From Salipaludibacillus sp. LMS25 (GTDB taxonomy: Bacteria; Bacillota; Bacilli; Bacillales; Salisediminibacteriaceae): a stretch of DNA of 64,000 nt. Made by a program: the position numbers and the translations under genes. The notes under the pieces were generated by a model. That model was not told where the DNA came from. It did not search any database and worked only from the letters and a program-made list of their open reading frames with translations. Location: contig NZ_CP093299.1 of NCBI RefSeq assembly GCF_024362805.1, positions 682,001 to 746,000 of the forward strand, read 5' to 3'. Positions 35,846-44,853 of this stretch are shown one piece after another. Position 1 is the stretch's first letter; each line of letters begins with the position of its first letter.

Positions 35846-38209
35846 TTATCTATTGTCGTCTTTATGAACATGGTTTGTCAAATAAACCTCTCTCGGTTTG
35901 CTACCTCGTTGTGGCGATACCATCCCACGCGCTTCCATATCATCGATCATCCGAGCAGCACGATTGTAGCCAATCCGAAAACGTCGTTGAATCAATGAAG
36001 CAGAAGCAGCTTGGTGTTCAACAACAAAGTCGCACACTTCTTCAAATAACGGATCTTCTGTTTCCGCGGCTACTTGTTCTTTCAGTTCTGCCTTTTCAAA
36101 TAAATAGCCTGGATGGGGTGAGTGCTTCACATAATCTACAACACGTTCTATTTCATCATCTGAGACGAATGTCCCTTGAAGTCTAACAGGCTTTGACGTG
36201 CCACTTTCTAATAAAAGCATGTCCCCTTTTCCAAGCAATTTTTCTGCCCCACCACCATCGAGAATCGTTCGAGAATCTGCTTGCGAAGATACAGAGAAAG
36301 CCACCCTAGTCGGTATATTGGCTTTTATAAGCCCTGTAATTACATCTACAGAAGGGCGTTGTGTCGCAACGAGTAAATGAATACCACATGCTCTTGCTTT
36401 TTGAGCAATACGGCAAATGGCGTCTTCTACATCTTGTGGAGCCACCATCATAAGATCTGCCAGCTCATCTACGACAATTAAAATATAAGGAAGGAGGTCA
36501 TCATCTTGCCCACTTTGCTTCATCTTCTCATTATACCGTGCCATATCCCTCGCACCTGCTTTAGCAAACTTTTCATACCGTCTCTCCATTTCTGCTACAG
36601 CCCACTTCAAGCTTTCGGTTGCTTCTTTTGGATCATTAATGACTGGGGCTGCCAAATGTGGAATATCATTATAAGGTGCCAGTTCCACGATTTTAGGATC
36701 GATTAACAGAAGACGCACGTCAGCAGGGGACGCTTTATATATTATGCTTGTTAAAATAGAGTTGACACATACGCTCTTACCAGACCCAGTGGCACCGGCG
36801 ATTAACCCGTGAGGCATTTTTTGTAGATCCATAATGACCGGTTCACCGGATAACCCTTTTCCCATAGCGACCGCCAATGGCGAAGGGTGCTGTTGAAAAA
36901 CGGATGAATCAAGCAACTCTCTCAAAAAAACGGGTTCAGCGTTCTCATTAGGCACTTCAATTCCTATCGTGTTTTTCCCTGGTATTGGCGCCTCAATACG
37001 AATTTCCCTTGCTGCCAAACTAAGCTTGAGATCATCTGTTAAGTTCACAATTTTACTCACTTTAACACCTGGTTCCGGTTGCACTTCAAAACGGGTTACA
37101 GCTGGCCCCTTTGTTACACCTGTCACATGGGCACGAATATGAAAATATTCAAATGTACTGTTTAACTGATGGGCCTTTTCATCAAGCCACCAATCGTCAT
37201 CACCTGCGTTTACTGTCGTATGATTTAACAAATTTAGTCTAGGAAAATCATAGGTGGATTCTTCCGCTTCACTGAGATCGTCCACACGATCATTGTTAAA
37301 AGAGGGACTTAATTCAAAATGTGATTGTACATCATCCTTGTTAACACTCTGTGAAAACGGTTGTTCCACTGTGTCATTTTGTATTTCAGCTTCCTGCTTT
37401 TGTGCATCAAGTAACCGGTCACTTTCGTTACTGGCACGGTTTGAGCCGTTTAACAAAGGCCCAGTCGAGTGAGGATATAGCTCCCTCGGCTGTTGTGTAG
37501 CTGATAAGTGACTTCTACCAAATGGACTACTCTCCACTGTCTCTTTCTTCTCCCACCTGCTTATTTGAACCGCTTGATCAGTATTTTCACTTAGGGAAGA
37601 AGCCTTCACACGAGAAGCCTCAATATGATGAGTGACATCTTTTTCAATCGTTGATTTTTCCTTTCTATCCTGCATAGATATGTCAGTTTGTCCTTCTTTA
37701 TTAAGCGGGGTTACTCTTACAATAGGCCGTTTCTTATTATCAAACGTACTAGCTGTTTTGGATTGTCTCTCTCTATAACCGTGAACTGGAGATGGGATAG
37801 AACGGGCTTTAAAATCATGCCCTTGAAACATTCTTTTTTCTGTTGTATCGCTCTCTTCCTGAAGAGGCTTTTGCGGCGTCATCATCTTTTTTTGAAATGG
37901 TCTCATCTCATCCCGTTGCTCAGTATTAGAACGTGAAAGTGAGCCATTCGAAATGTTAGGGGACTGAGACGACTCCTTTTTCTCAACAGGAGTGTCTTTA
38001 ATAACAGGAAACCGGAAGCTCCCTTTCGGATATTGACGAAGCACTTTCACATCATGACGTCGTTTGACTGGGCGACTTAATGGCTGAGCTCCCTGAACCG
38101 AAACTGAGCGCTTCTGTTTTTTTGGTTCTTCAGTCGCTATTTCCTCATAATCTGGAAACATCCACTTTTTTATTTTTGAAATAAATCCATCAGAATTTTT
38201 ATTCGTCAC
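35846..38209 (-). CDS. sftA: DNA translocase SftA (soluble FtsK/SpoIIIE)
   Basis: Septum-associated DNA pump that moves chromosome arms and aids dimer resolution during division. GTG 38209 (787 residues) is preferred; AGGTGA lies 5 bases upstream. The N-terminal ~340 residues are charged, low-order linker without membrane spans, as expected for SftA rather than SpoIIIE. Motor domain about 380-690 with Walker A AGATGSGKSVCVNSI, LLIDPKIVELAPY and Walker B ILIVVDELADLMM; winged-helix gamma domain about 710-780 (LIQRRFRIGYNRAARMIDDM). Shorter than the 952-residue B. subtilis protein because of the linker. Confidence 0.95.
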   Translation of the reverse strand: MTNKNSDGFISKIKKWMFPDYEEIATEEPKKQKRSVSVQGAQPLSRPVKRRHDVKVLRQYPKGSFRFPVIKDTPVEKKESSQSPNISNGSLSRSNTEQRDEMRPFQKKMMTPQKPLQEESDTTEKRMFQGHDFKARSIPSPVHGYRERQSKTASTFDNKKRPIVRVTPLNKEGQTDISMQDRKEKSTIEKDVTHHIEASRVKASSLSENTDQAVQISRWEKKETVESSPFGRSHLSATQQPRELYPHSTGPLLNGSNRASNESDRLLDAQKQEAEIQNDTVEQPFSQSVNKDDVQSHFELSPSFNNDRVDDLSEAEESTYDFPRLNLLNHTTVNAGDDDWWLDEKAHQLNSTFEYFHIRAHVTGVTKGPAVTRFEVQPEPGVKVSKIVNLTDDLKLSLAAREIRIEAPIPGKNTIGIEVPNENAEPVFLRELLDSSVFQQHPSPLAVAMGKGLSGEPVIMDLQKMPHGLIAGATGSGKSVCVNSILTSIIYKASPADVRLLLIDPKIVELAPYNDIPHLAAPVINDPKEATESLKWAVAEMERRYEKFAKAGARDMARYNEKMKQSGQDDDLLPYILIVVDELADLMMVAPQDVEDAICRIAQKARACGIHLLVATQRPSVDVITGLIKANIPTRVAFSVSSQADSRTILDGGGAEKLLGKGDMLLLESGTSKPVRLQGTFVSDDEIERVVDYVKHSPHPGYLFEKAELKEQVAAETEDPLFEEVCDFVVEHQAASASLIQRRFRIGYNRAARMIDDMEARGMVSPQRGSKPREVYLTNHVHKDDNR

Positions 38210-38250
38210 TTTTATCACCTATTTCATCACACATATTTGCACGTTTGAAT

Positions 38251-38284
38251 AAAAAAGAACCACCTCTGGGCGATTCTTTTTTTT
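38251..38284 (-). terminator. Terminator between ytpQ and sftA
   Basis: On the minus strand AGAATCGCC pairs with GGTGGTTCT (one GU pair) and runs into TTTTTTATTC. Confidence 0.8.
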
Positions 38285-38322
38285 ACCTTCTTTCATATTA
38301 ACTTTTGTAGCAATAAAAATCA

Positions 38323-39132
38323 TCACTCTTTTTTCGTCTCTTTCCGTTTTTTCTGGGCTAAAATAAATATCGGTTCTAATTCTTCGTTTTCATACATGAA
38401 TGGCAGAGCAGTAATAGGCAGCCCACCCTCAGAGAAAAATTGAAAGACCATTTGTGCCAATACATCATAACCTACTTCGTTTTGAATGTCTCCAAAAATG
38501 ATAACATCATGATGTGGGACTGCCACTGTCAATTGGCCTAATGCCTTCTCGTTCATTTCTTTTAACAGTGTGTCATTAAGGAGCCTACTAGCTTCGTACC
38601 CATCTCCTATCGAAAGAAAGTAAAATGTATTCCCTGCTACTTTGTCTTCTTTCATCTCGTTGCTTAACGATCTCACATTGAACAACGCTGCTTCTTTAAT
38701 TTCCTCAAGGGTTTTGTTTTCATTTTCTAGTGCTTTTCTGTCAATGAGCGCATAAGAAGCTCCTTGGTCCAATGCATAAAAAACGCGTGTTTCAGCTGTA
38801 TGGTCACTATGGATCATCTGTCTGCCATCCGGTGTCTCTGTAGGAAAAGATGTGGACCGTATGACCGGGAAAATCCGGTGTTCATTTCCTGATAATTCTA
38901 ACTCGGTCGTTAACAGTCTTAATCCTTCGGTAATTGTATTTAACGTTTCTGTTAAAGCTTTTTCTTTATCTTGCTCAAATTTTGGAGCGAGATTAGCCAA
39001 GTTAATCGTGACGCCTTTATCAACACGTTTATCAACAATTCGAAGTGTCTCTTGTTCTCTATTGTAAGATGTGACCCAATTGTCATTCGTTAACTTACTC
39101 TCTATTTCCCTTTTCAATTGAATTGATTTCAT
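38323..39132 (-). CDS. ytpQ: DUF1444 protein YtpQ
   Basis: 269 residues from ATG 39132 (same length as B. subtilis YtpQ); GGAGGG lies just upstream and the longer frame has no such site. Soluble protein with the DUF1444 pattern (FPVIRSTSFP, MIHSDHTAETRVFYALDQG, LTVAVPHHDVIIFGDI). Function unknown. In B. subtilis ytpR lies between sftA and ytpQ; it is absent here. Confidence 0.9.
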   Translation of the reverse strand: MKSIQLKREIESKLTNDNWVTSYNREQETLRIVDKRVDKGVTINLANLAPKFEQDKEKALTETLNTITEGLRLLTTELELSGNEHRIFPVIRSTSFPTETPDGRQMIHSDHTAETRVFYALDQGASYALIDRKALENENKTLEEIKEAALFNVRSLSNEMKEDKVAGNTFYFLSIGDGYEASRLLNDTLLKEMNEKALGQLTVAVPHHDVIIFGDIQNEVGYDVLAQMVFQFFSEGGLPITALPFMYENEELEPIFILAQKKRKETKKE

Positions 39133-39350
39133 TGTTTCGTCCCTCCAGTACACTGCTAGTTTAACACGTGATTGTCCCATTACCAATTGACTTGCTCGAT
39201 TTTGTCCATAATGGCACTTTAAGCCGCACTGTTGCAAACGATGCCCCTTTTTTTCACTGAAAGAATAAACCCGCAACAAAAACAATGATCCACTTAAAAG
39301 AGTAATAATCAGCTCTGATTTGGTTCAAAATACACATTTCTTTGTATAAA

Positions 39351-39455
39351 TTTATTAGGCGGGAGATAACAGATGCTAATGTTTTGATTCACCTCACCTA
39401 CCAATCAGTGGGAGAAGAACGAATACGCCGCTGATTGAAGGGGCGTTTTATTTAT
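39351..39455 (-). repeat. Interspersed repeat copy 6, inverted, right end missing
   Basis: The only copy in the opposite orientation. On the minus strand it reads ATAAAACG, hairpin 1 (AATCAGCGGCG with CTCCCACTGATT), the linker and CTCCCGCC, then stops. It lies between ytpQ and the ytpP terminator. Confidence 0.85.
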
Positions 39456-39534
39456 CAAATATGAGTAATAGCTTTAGAGAAGATGATAGGTTCATTCTCA
39501 TTTTTCGTTGGCTAAAACTTTTTTCTCATACAAA

Positions 39535-39570
39535 ATAGACTGTTGAGCCCATTATTTCTCAACAGTCTAC
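39535..39570 (-). terminator. Terminator of ytpP
   Basis: TAGACTGTTGAG and CTCAACAGTCTA arms give a 12-bp stem; the minus strand continues TTTTGTATG. Confidence 0.9.
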
Positions 39571-39592
39571 TTATCCCTCACGCCAAAGACGG

Positions 39593-39913
39593 TTATTTCT
39601 CTTTAGCTTCACTTAAAAAGCGATCGATTTCTTCCTTAGTTTTCCGATCTTTACTTACAAACCGATGTACTTCTTTACCATGTTTAAACACGAGAAAGCT
39701 TGGGATGCCAAACACCTCTAATTCTTGGCATAATTCAATAAAGTCGTCTCGATTCACTTTATAAAACGCCAAGTCATGGTACTTTTCTTCTAACTCAGGT
39801 AGTATCGGTTCAATAACGACACAATCTGGGCACCATCCGGCAGAAAACATAACAACCGTTCCTTCTCCACTTATCACATGACGATAATCGTCAATTGATG
39901 TTATTTGCTTCAT
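39593..39913 (-). CDS. ytpP: Thioredoxin-like protein YtpP
   Basis: 106-residue thioredoxin fold with a CPDC active site (Cys28, Cys31, in FSAGWCPDCVVIEP) and the cis-Pro region VFGIPSFLVF. A thiol-disulfide exchange partner is likely but not identified. ATG follows GAGGAGGT. Shares direction with the EIIC-like gene 14 bases upstream, so probably one operon. Confidence 0.93.
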   Translation of the reverse strand: MKQITSIDDYRHVISGEGTVVMFSAGWCPDCVVIEPILPELEEKYHDLAFYKVNRDDFIELCQELEVFGIPSFLVFKHGKEVHRFVSKDRKTKEEIDRFLSEAKEK

Positions 39914-39927
39914 AACTAGCTACCTCC

Positions 39928-40950
39928 TCACGATTTGTCGATCGCCATATCACCTAAATTAATTTTATTTAGCCGCCTTAACCATTCTGACAATACCAAA
40001 CTAAGGACGGCAGGTGCAAGAAAATGCAACAGGAAGATACTGATTAAAACACTCGGCGAGCTCCCCATTGTATGAATAGTCATGATCTGGCCAACAAATC
40101 CACTCGTTCCCATTCCCGCACCCGCTGGGTTATTTTCCATCATGAAGAAAAGCGTAGATACTGGGCCAAGCATAGCCGCTGTCAATGTTGGCGGAATAAG
40201 AATATAAGGGTTTTTAATAATGTTCGCAATTTGAAGCATAGATGTACCAAGACCAATAGCGAGCAAGCCTGCCCATCTGTTTTCTCGGAAGCTACTTACA
40301 GCAAAACCGACCATTTGTGCCGCACACCCTACTGTGGCAGCGCCAGCAGCAATTCCTTCAAGTTCAAGCATAAAGGCAATAGCAGCACTCGAAATGGGTG
40401 CAGTGAGGGCAAGACCCATAAAAACAGCTACTAACACTCCCATTACAAATGGCTGTTGGTCAGTGGCCCACATGATAAAAAGGCCAAATTGGCTAATGGC
40501 CTGACCGATGGGGGGGCCGATAAATAAAGCCGTCGTAACACCAGAAGCAATCGTTACAAAAGGTGTCACAATGATATCGATTTTTGTGGACTGTGATACT
40601 AGCTTTCCCATTTCAGTCGAAATCAGTGTAGCGATAAAACTTCCCGCTGGTCCTGCCATTTCGCCTCCAGCAGCCCCACTCACAACAGCTGCAAAAAGCA
40701 CGAGACGTGGGGCCCCTAATCCATAAGCAACAGCGACCCCTATAGCGGGGCCAGATAACCCCATAGCTGTCTCACCCATTTGAATGAGCAAAGCACCACC
40801 GGGAACATCCCCTAATTGTGTTCCAATCGTCTCCATGATCAATCCGATTATTAGAGAAGAGAACAATCCTAAAGCCATATAACTTAATGCTTTTATCACA
40901 TAATTATGAAAAGAGGGTTCAATCCCTTTACGTTTTAAAAACTCTTTCAT
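39928..40950 (-). CDS. PTS EIIC-like membrane protein (EIIC_2 family)
   Basis: 340-residue integral membrane protein with about nine hydrophobic spans, of the PTS_EIIC_2 type: GGALLIQMGETAMGLSGPA, GGEMAGPAGSFIATL, ALTAPISSAAIAFML and PAGAGMGTSGFVGQ. No IIA or IIB domain or gene is adjacent, so sugar uptake by the phosphotransferase system is doubtful; the substrate is unknown. ATG 40950 is chosen because AAAAGGAG precedes it. Just upstream of ytpP, same strand. Confidence 0.85.
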   Translation of the reverse strand: MKEFLKRKGIEPSFHNYVIKALSYMALGLFSSLIIGLIMETIGTQLGDVPGGALLIQMGETAMGLSGPAIGVAVAYGLGAPRLVLFAAVVSGAAGGEMAGPAGSFIATLISTEMGKLVSQSTKIDIIVTPFVTIASGVTTALFIGPPIGQAISQFGLFIMWATDQQPFVMGVLVAVFMGLALTAPISSAAIAFMLELEGIAAGAATVGCAAQMVGFAVSSFRENRWAGLLAIGLGTSMLQIANIIKNPYILIPPTLTAAMLGPVSTLFFMMENNPAGAGMGTSGFVGQIMTIHTMGSSPSVLISIFLLHFLAPAVLSLVLSEWLRRLNKINLGDMAIDKS

Positions 40951-41268
40951 CACGAGCTCCTTTTCAGAATACAAATGTTTGGGATACGACGAGTTGATAG
41001 GATGAGCTTACGTTTACTTCTATGTACCATCCTTATTTTCAGCCCTTTTGCCTTATGCCTCTATTACCCAGCACATAACACTTTCACTTTTCACACGCTA
41101 AACGTACACACACCCATTATATCCAATAGACATCATATCATATTTGCGTGACAACTTTTTAGATAAAAAAGATCTAACTACATTGATTGCAAGACCTTTT
41201 TATTTTATCATTGGTAGGAAAAGTTTATTATTAAAGTGATCAAACTAAATTTTTGGAGGTTATCACAC

Positions 41269-41715
41269 ATGAAACTTATCGTCTATTTAGCCGGACAAAT
41301 TCATGATGATTGGCGCAAAACTTTAAAAGATAAAGCTTCCGACAAAAAGCTTCCTATAACATTTGTTGGGCCGATGGAAAACCACGAACGCTCAGATAAT
41401 ATTGGAGAGGAAATTCTCGGCGAGCAACCAAATGCTATTTTTAGAGATGAGGTTGCTTCACAAATGAATAATTTACGTACACGGGTACTCATGGAAAAAT
41501 CAGATATTGTGGTAGCTCTTTTCGGTGAAAAATATAAACAATGGAACAGTGCTGCAGATGCCGCGACCGCTATTGCTTTAAATAAGCCTCTCATTCTCGT
41601 CAGACCTGCCGAGCTTCATCATCCACTTAAAGAGTTATCTGAAAAAGCACAAGTAACCGTTGAAACGATCGACCAAGCATTACAAGCATTAGCTTATATT
41701 TTTGATAATGACTAA
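41269..41715 (+). CDS. ytoQ: YtoQ family protein
   Basis: 148 residues from ATG 41269 (GGAGG 9 bases upstream), the family's usual length. MKLIVYLAGQIHDDWR, FVGPMENHERSDNIG and DIVVALFGEKYKQWN resemble the nucleoside 2-deoxyribosyltransferase-like fold; enzymatic activity unknown. Single-gene unit with a terminator, in the usual ytoQ-ytoP neighbourhood. Confidence 0.9.
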   Translation: MKLIVYLAGQIHDDWRKTLKDKASDKKLPITFVGPMENHERSDNIGEEILGEQPNAIFRDEVASQMNNLRTRVLMEKSDIVVALFGEKYKQWNSAADAATAIALNKPLILVRPAELHHPLKELSEKAQVTVETIDQALQALAYIFDND

Positions 41716-41729
41716 AAAGATAAAGAGTG

Positions 41730-41759
41730 GGGAGCTGATCGTCTGCTCAGCTCCTTTCA
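41730..41759 (+). terminator. Terminator of ytoQ
   Basis: GGAGCTGA and TCAGCTCC arms with an 8-base loop, then TTTC. The rest of the spacer to 42027 holds nothing recognised. Confidence 0.75.
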
Positions 41760-42027
41760 ATCTATAGTAAAAGGTTCTTTAGCCTTTAACATAGACTCCT
41801 TTTATGTGGGTCATGTAAAAATAATAAAATACTACTGACACACAAGACGTTTACCGAAGTAGCTATAACGCACTAAACTATACAGAAAGTGACAAAGTGT
41901 AGCACAGCTTCTTTTAACTTTATATCTCTATAAGATAAGTCATCTAATGGGTAATATAACAACCTTGCAGTCAAATACAAGAAACGTAAGAGCTCACTTA
42001 AACACTTTTTCATTAAGGTGATCATTG

Positions 42028-42549
42028 TTAGGATGACATGTTAGCTCTTTCAAACTGCCCTTTTAGCAGGCGATTAATATGACTAAACATTTCGGATCGT
42101 GTCACTTGCAAATTCGTTAAAATCCCTACAGCACCTTCATTCTTCCTAACATTCAGTTTATTTGCATAGTGGTCCATAACATCCCCCAACTCCATCCCTT
42201 CTTTTAAACTACCAACCACTTCATCAGGCAATGGAATTCGAGCGCCGCCTGCTACGAACGCACATCCTGCATTAGTTACAAGGGCTCCCCAATTACATAA
42301 AAAATAATGCGTGTTTATAACCATGACCCCTCCTTCCAACCCTAGTGCTATGTCCGCTTTTTCCTTTTCAATAAGATAGATCGCCCTATTAACTGCTCCT
42401 TGTTTCGTCTCTTCATCGGTGAGAGGCTGAGAAGGCACTCCTGAAGGTACTTTATAGCCATATACATCAAATGTTTCACCAAATACATGACGTACTGACA
42501 TCAATTTGGCCTCGTTCAATGTCCCAACCTTTAAAATAGCCATAATCAC
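42028..42549 (-). CDS. DUF84 inosine/xanthosine triphosphatase-like protein
   Basis: House-cleaning NTPase of the YjjX/DUF84 type, hydrolysing non-canonical ITP/XTP. 173 residues: VGTLNEAKLMSVRHVF (substrate loop near the N terminus), SQPLTDEETKQGAVNRA and LGLEGGV are family marks. GTG 42549 is chosen because AAAGGAGG lies 6 bases before it; the ATG two codons later would be 12 away. Downstream of ytoP on the same strand, 68 bases apart. Confidence 0.88.
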   Translation of the reverse strand: MIMAILKVGTLNEAKLMSVRHVFGETFDVYGYKVPSGVPSQPLTDEETKQGAVNRAIYLIEKEKADIALGLEGGVMVINTHYFLCNWGALVTNAGCAFVAGGARIPLPDEVVGSLKEGMELGDVMDHYANKLNVRKNEGAVGILTNLQVTRSEMFSHINRLLKGQFERANMSS

Positions 42550-42617
42550 TTTTAACCTCCTTTAATACGCGTATTAGAACGAAAGAAAATCCCGCCAAAG
42601 CGAGATTCCCATGCTCA

Positions 42618-43691
42618 TTACACATTGTCTCGGATCGTTTTGAGTGTCGTTTTGTCTGTTTGTTTGACAAGTGTCGTAATCAATTCCTTCGCCGCAGCAT
42701 AATCATCCACATGAATAATGGACGCAGCAGTATGTATATATCTTGAACAAATACCGATAACAGCAGAAGGAACACCGTCATTTGCTATGTGAACACGTCC
42801 AGCATCTGTCCCACCTTGAGAAATGAAATACTGATATGGAATATTATTTGTTTCCGCCGTATCAAGGATAAATTCTCTCATGCCACGATGGGTAATCATC
42901 GAGCGGTCATAAATTCTCAAAAGCGCTCCTTTTCCTAGATGGCCTAAAGCATCTTTTCCTCCGGTAGCATCATTAGCCGCGCTTGCATCTAATGCATAAA
43001 AAATATCCGGCTGAATCATGTTTGCCGCAGCTTGTGCCCCTCGGAGTCCTACTTCTTCCTGAACAGTTGCTCCTGAGTATAACGTATTTGGAAGAGTAGC
43101 TTCTTTTAGCTCTTTTAATAATTCAATGGAAAGTCCAACTCCGTATCGGTTATCCCAAGCCTTAGCCACGATTTTTTTCTCATTTGCCATTTTCTCCATC
43201 GGGCAGACAGGGACAATTTGTTGGCCCGGCTTTACACCGATCCGTTCAGCATCGTCTTTGTTATCCGCTCCAATGTCAATATACATATTTTTAATTTCCA
43301 TCGGTTTATTTCTTTTCGCTTCATCAAGGAGATGCGGTGGAATAGACCCAACAACACCAGTTACCGGCCCATTATCCGTTATAATGTGAAGGCGTTGGGC
43401 AAGTAGCACTTGGCTCCACCAACCACCTAACGTTTGAAATTGAATTAATCCTTTTTCGTTAATAGACGTCACCATAAACCCTACTTCATCCATATGACCG
43501 GCTACCATGACTTTTGGCCCGTCTTTATCTCCTTTTTTCACGCCAAATATACCACCTAAACGGTCTTGAATGATATCGTCACTATATTTCCTCAATTCTT
43601 TTTTCATGTACTGTCTTACGTCACGTTCAAATCCAGGAGCCCCCGGAAGCTGAGTTAACGTCTCAAACATCTCGTACGTCTCTTTATTCAT
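42618..43691 (-). CDS. ytoP: M42-family metallo-aminopeptidase YtoP
   Basis: Glutamyl/deblocking-type aminopeptidase with a two-metal tetrahedral (TET) architecture. 357 residues from ATG 43691 (AAGGGG upstream), the B. subtilis length. Metal-site motifs: [42 protein letters not shown] and SRYIHTAAS. Forms a two-gene unit with the DUF84 gene. Confidence 0.95.
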   Translation of the reverse strand: MNKETYEMFETLTQLPGAPGFERDVRQYMKKELRKYSDDIIQDRLGGIFGVKKGDKDGPKVMVAGHMDEVGFMVTSINEKGLIQFQTLGGWWSQVLLAQRLHIITDNGPVTGVVGSIPPHLLDEAKRNKPMEIKNMYIDIGADNKDDAERIGVKPGQQIVPVCPMEKMANEKKIVAKAWDNRYGVGLSIELLKELKEATLPNTLYSGATVQEEVGLRGAQAAANMIQPDIFYALDASAANDATGGKDALGHLGKGALLRIYDRSMITHRGMREFILDTAETNNIPYQYFISQGGTDAGRVHIANDGVPSAVIGICSRYIHTAASIIHVDDYAAAKELITTLVKQTDKTTLKTIRDNV

Positions 43692-43807
43692 TATAAAACC
43701 CCTTCCCCTAGTCAATTAGTATGTATCGGTACTACTCATTCTATCGAATTGTGGTACGTGTTTCCACTTTTTTCGAAAAACGAAATAGTCAATTTACCAT
43801 TCATGCT

Positions 43808-43919
43808 ATAAAGCTAAGCTTCAATTAGAACATTAGCGGCCGTTATCTCCCATCTATATAAAGTTATCTTTGCTTTCTATTTGGACCCGGGGGTTTTACG
43901 GACGGTTATCTGTGATAAA
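43808..43919 (+). repeat. Interspersed repeat copy 7, hairpin 1 deleted
   Basis: The left end ATAAAGCTAAGCTTCAATTA joins directly to the linker AACATTAGCGGCCGTTATC; hairpin 2 is degenerate (CTCCCATCTA, GGACCCGGGGG); the right end is TGTGATAAA. It lies between ytoP and ytzB, upstream of both. Confidence 0.85.
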
Positions 43920-44077
43920 CGTTTGAATGACTACTTCGCTTAGATAGTTATGACATGTCAAACTATTCTTAACGTAAAATTTTGCTTGACGATTGGCTTT
44001 TATGATTACTTTCGATATACTTAGAATGAAATTGGTGATAATAGTGAAAGGTATTTATTAAGAAAGAGGTGACAGCA

Positions 44078-44401
44078 TTGGGGTGGAAACGCTTTGCAGC
44101 TGGAGTAGGGGCCGGAGTTGCCGTAACGCTTTTAGCGAAAAATCAGTTAGATAAATCTGAAGGTAAATTAGCACCTGAAAAAGCCTTAAAATTAGTAAAA
44201 AGAAAAACGGCACATCTTGGTCAAATTGAAGGGTCATGGATACATATGATAACTGAAGAATTTGAACAAGATAATCTCTTGTTTAACGTCTATCGCGGTG
44301 GACTAACGTGTTCGGATAATGAGGATAACATGTCAGCCTACGAATTTATCGTAGATGCTGCCACTGGAACCGTCTTAGCACTTAATAAACAAGAAGACTA
44401 A
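44078..44401 (+). CDS. ytzB: PepSY-domain protein YtzB
   Basis: 107 residues from TTG 44078 (AGAGGTG 6 bases before; the GTG at 44069 overlaps that site). A short hydrophobic start (FAAGVGAGVAVTLLA) may anchor it. A PepSY domain follows (APEKALKLVKRKTAHLG, AYEFIVDAATGTVLALN). PepSY domains are proposed to inhibit proteases; a secreted protease gene lies next downstream. Terminator behind. Confidence 0.88.
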   Translation: MGWKRFAAGVGAGVAVTLLAKNQLDKSEGKLAPEKALKLVKRKTAHLGQIEGSWIHMITEEFEQDNLLFNVYRGGLTCSDNEDNMSAYEFIVDAATGTVLALNKQED

Positions 44402-44407
44402 TTAGCG

Positions 44408-44440
44408 AAACCTGTTGATTTTTTCAACAGGTTCTTTTAT
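44408..44440 (+). terminator. Terminator of ytzB
   Basis: AACCTGTTGA and TCAACAGGTT arms with a T-rich loop, followed by CTTTTATTT. From 44441 to 44853 no other element was recognised, though the protease promoter must lie there. Confidence 0.88.
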
Positions 44441-44853
44441 TTAATTCTTCCCGTTCACTCTCCTTCATAATAAGGTTTTCGTCTAAAACCCAAAACACTA
44501 CTTTAGTCCTTTTTCCCTATCTATTCAAAGAAGATATCTCATTTCATCCTCTTAACTTCACCCTTTAATTTGAAGTACATGACTCCTTATATCATAATAA
44601 TGCGAAATAATCATAGATCATTCCCCTTTAGTAGTTCAAATTAACTGTTATTATGAATAAATTTCAACATTAGGGCTTTCTAAGTTAAAAAATTCAGAAT
44701 AATAAGTCTATAGTTACAAGGAAATTCCTCTTATGTGTCGAAATACATTTAGTAAGACGATTCCATTATAGGAAATGGATAAATTTACACTATATATTTC
44801 CCAGTAATGTCATCTGTCTTCTTTATTTCAAAATATAAAAGGGAGGAATCTAT

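Noticed and set aside
42476..42670. 64-residue frame between ytoP and the DUF84 gene
   Set aside because: It overlaps both real genes in another frame and has no own ribosome site.
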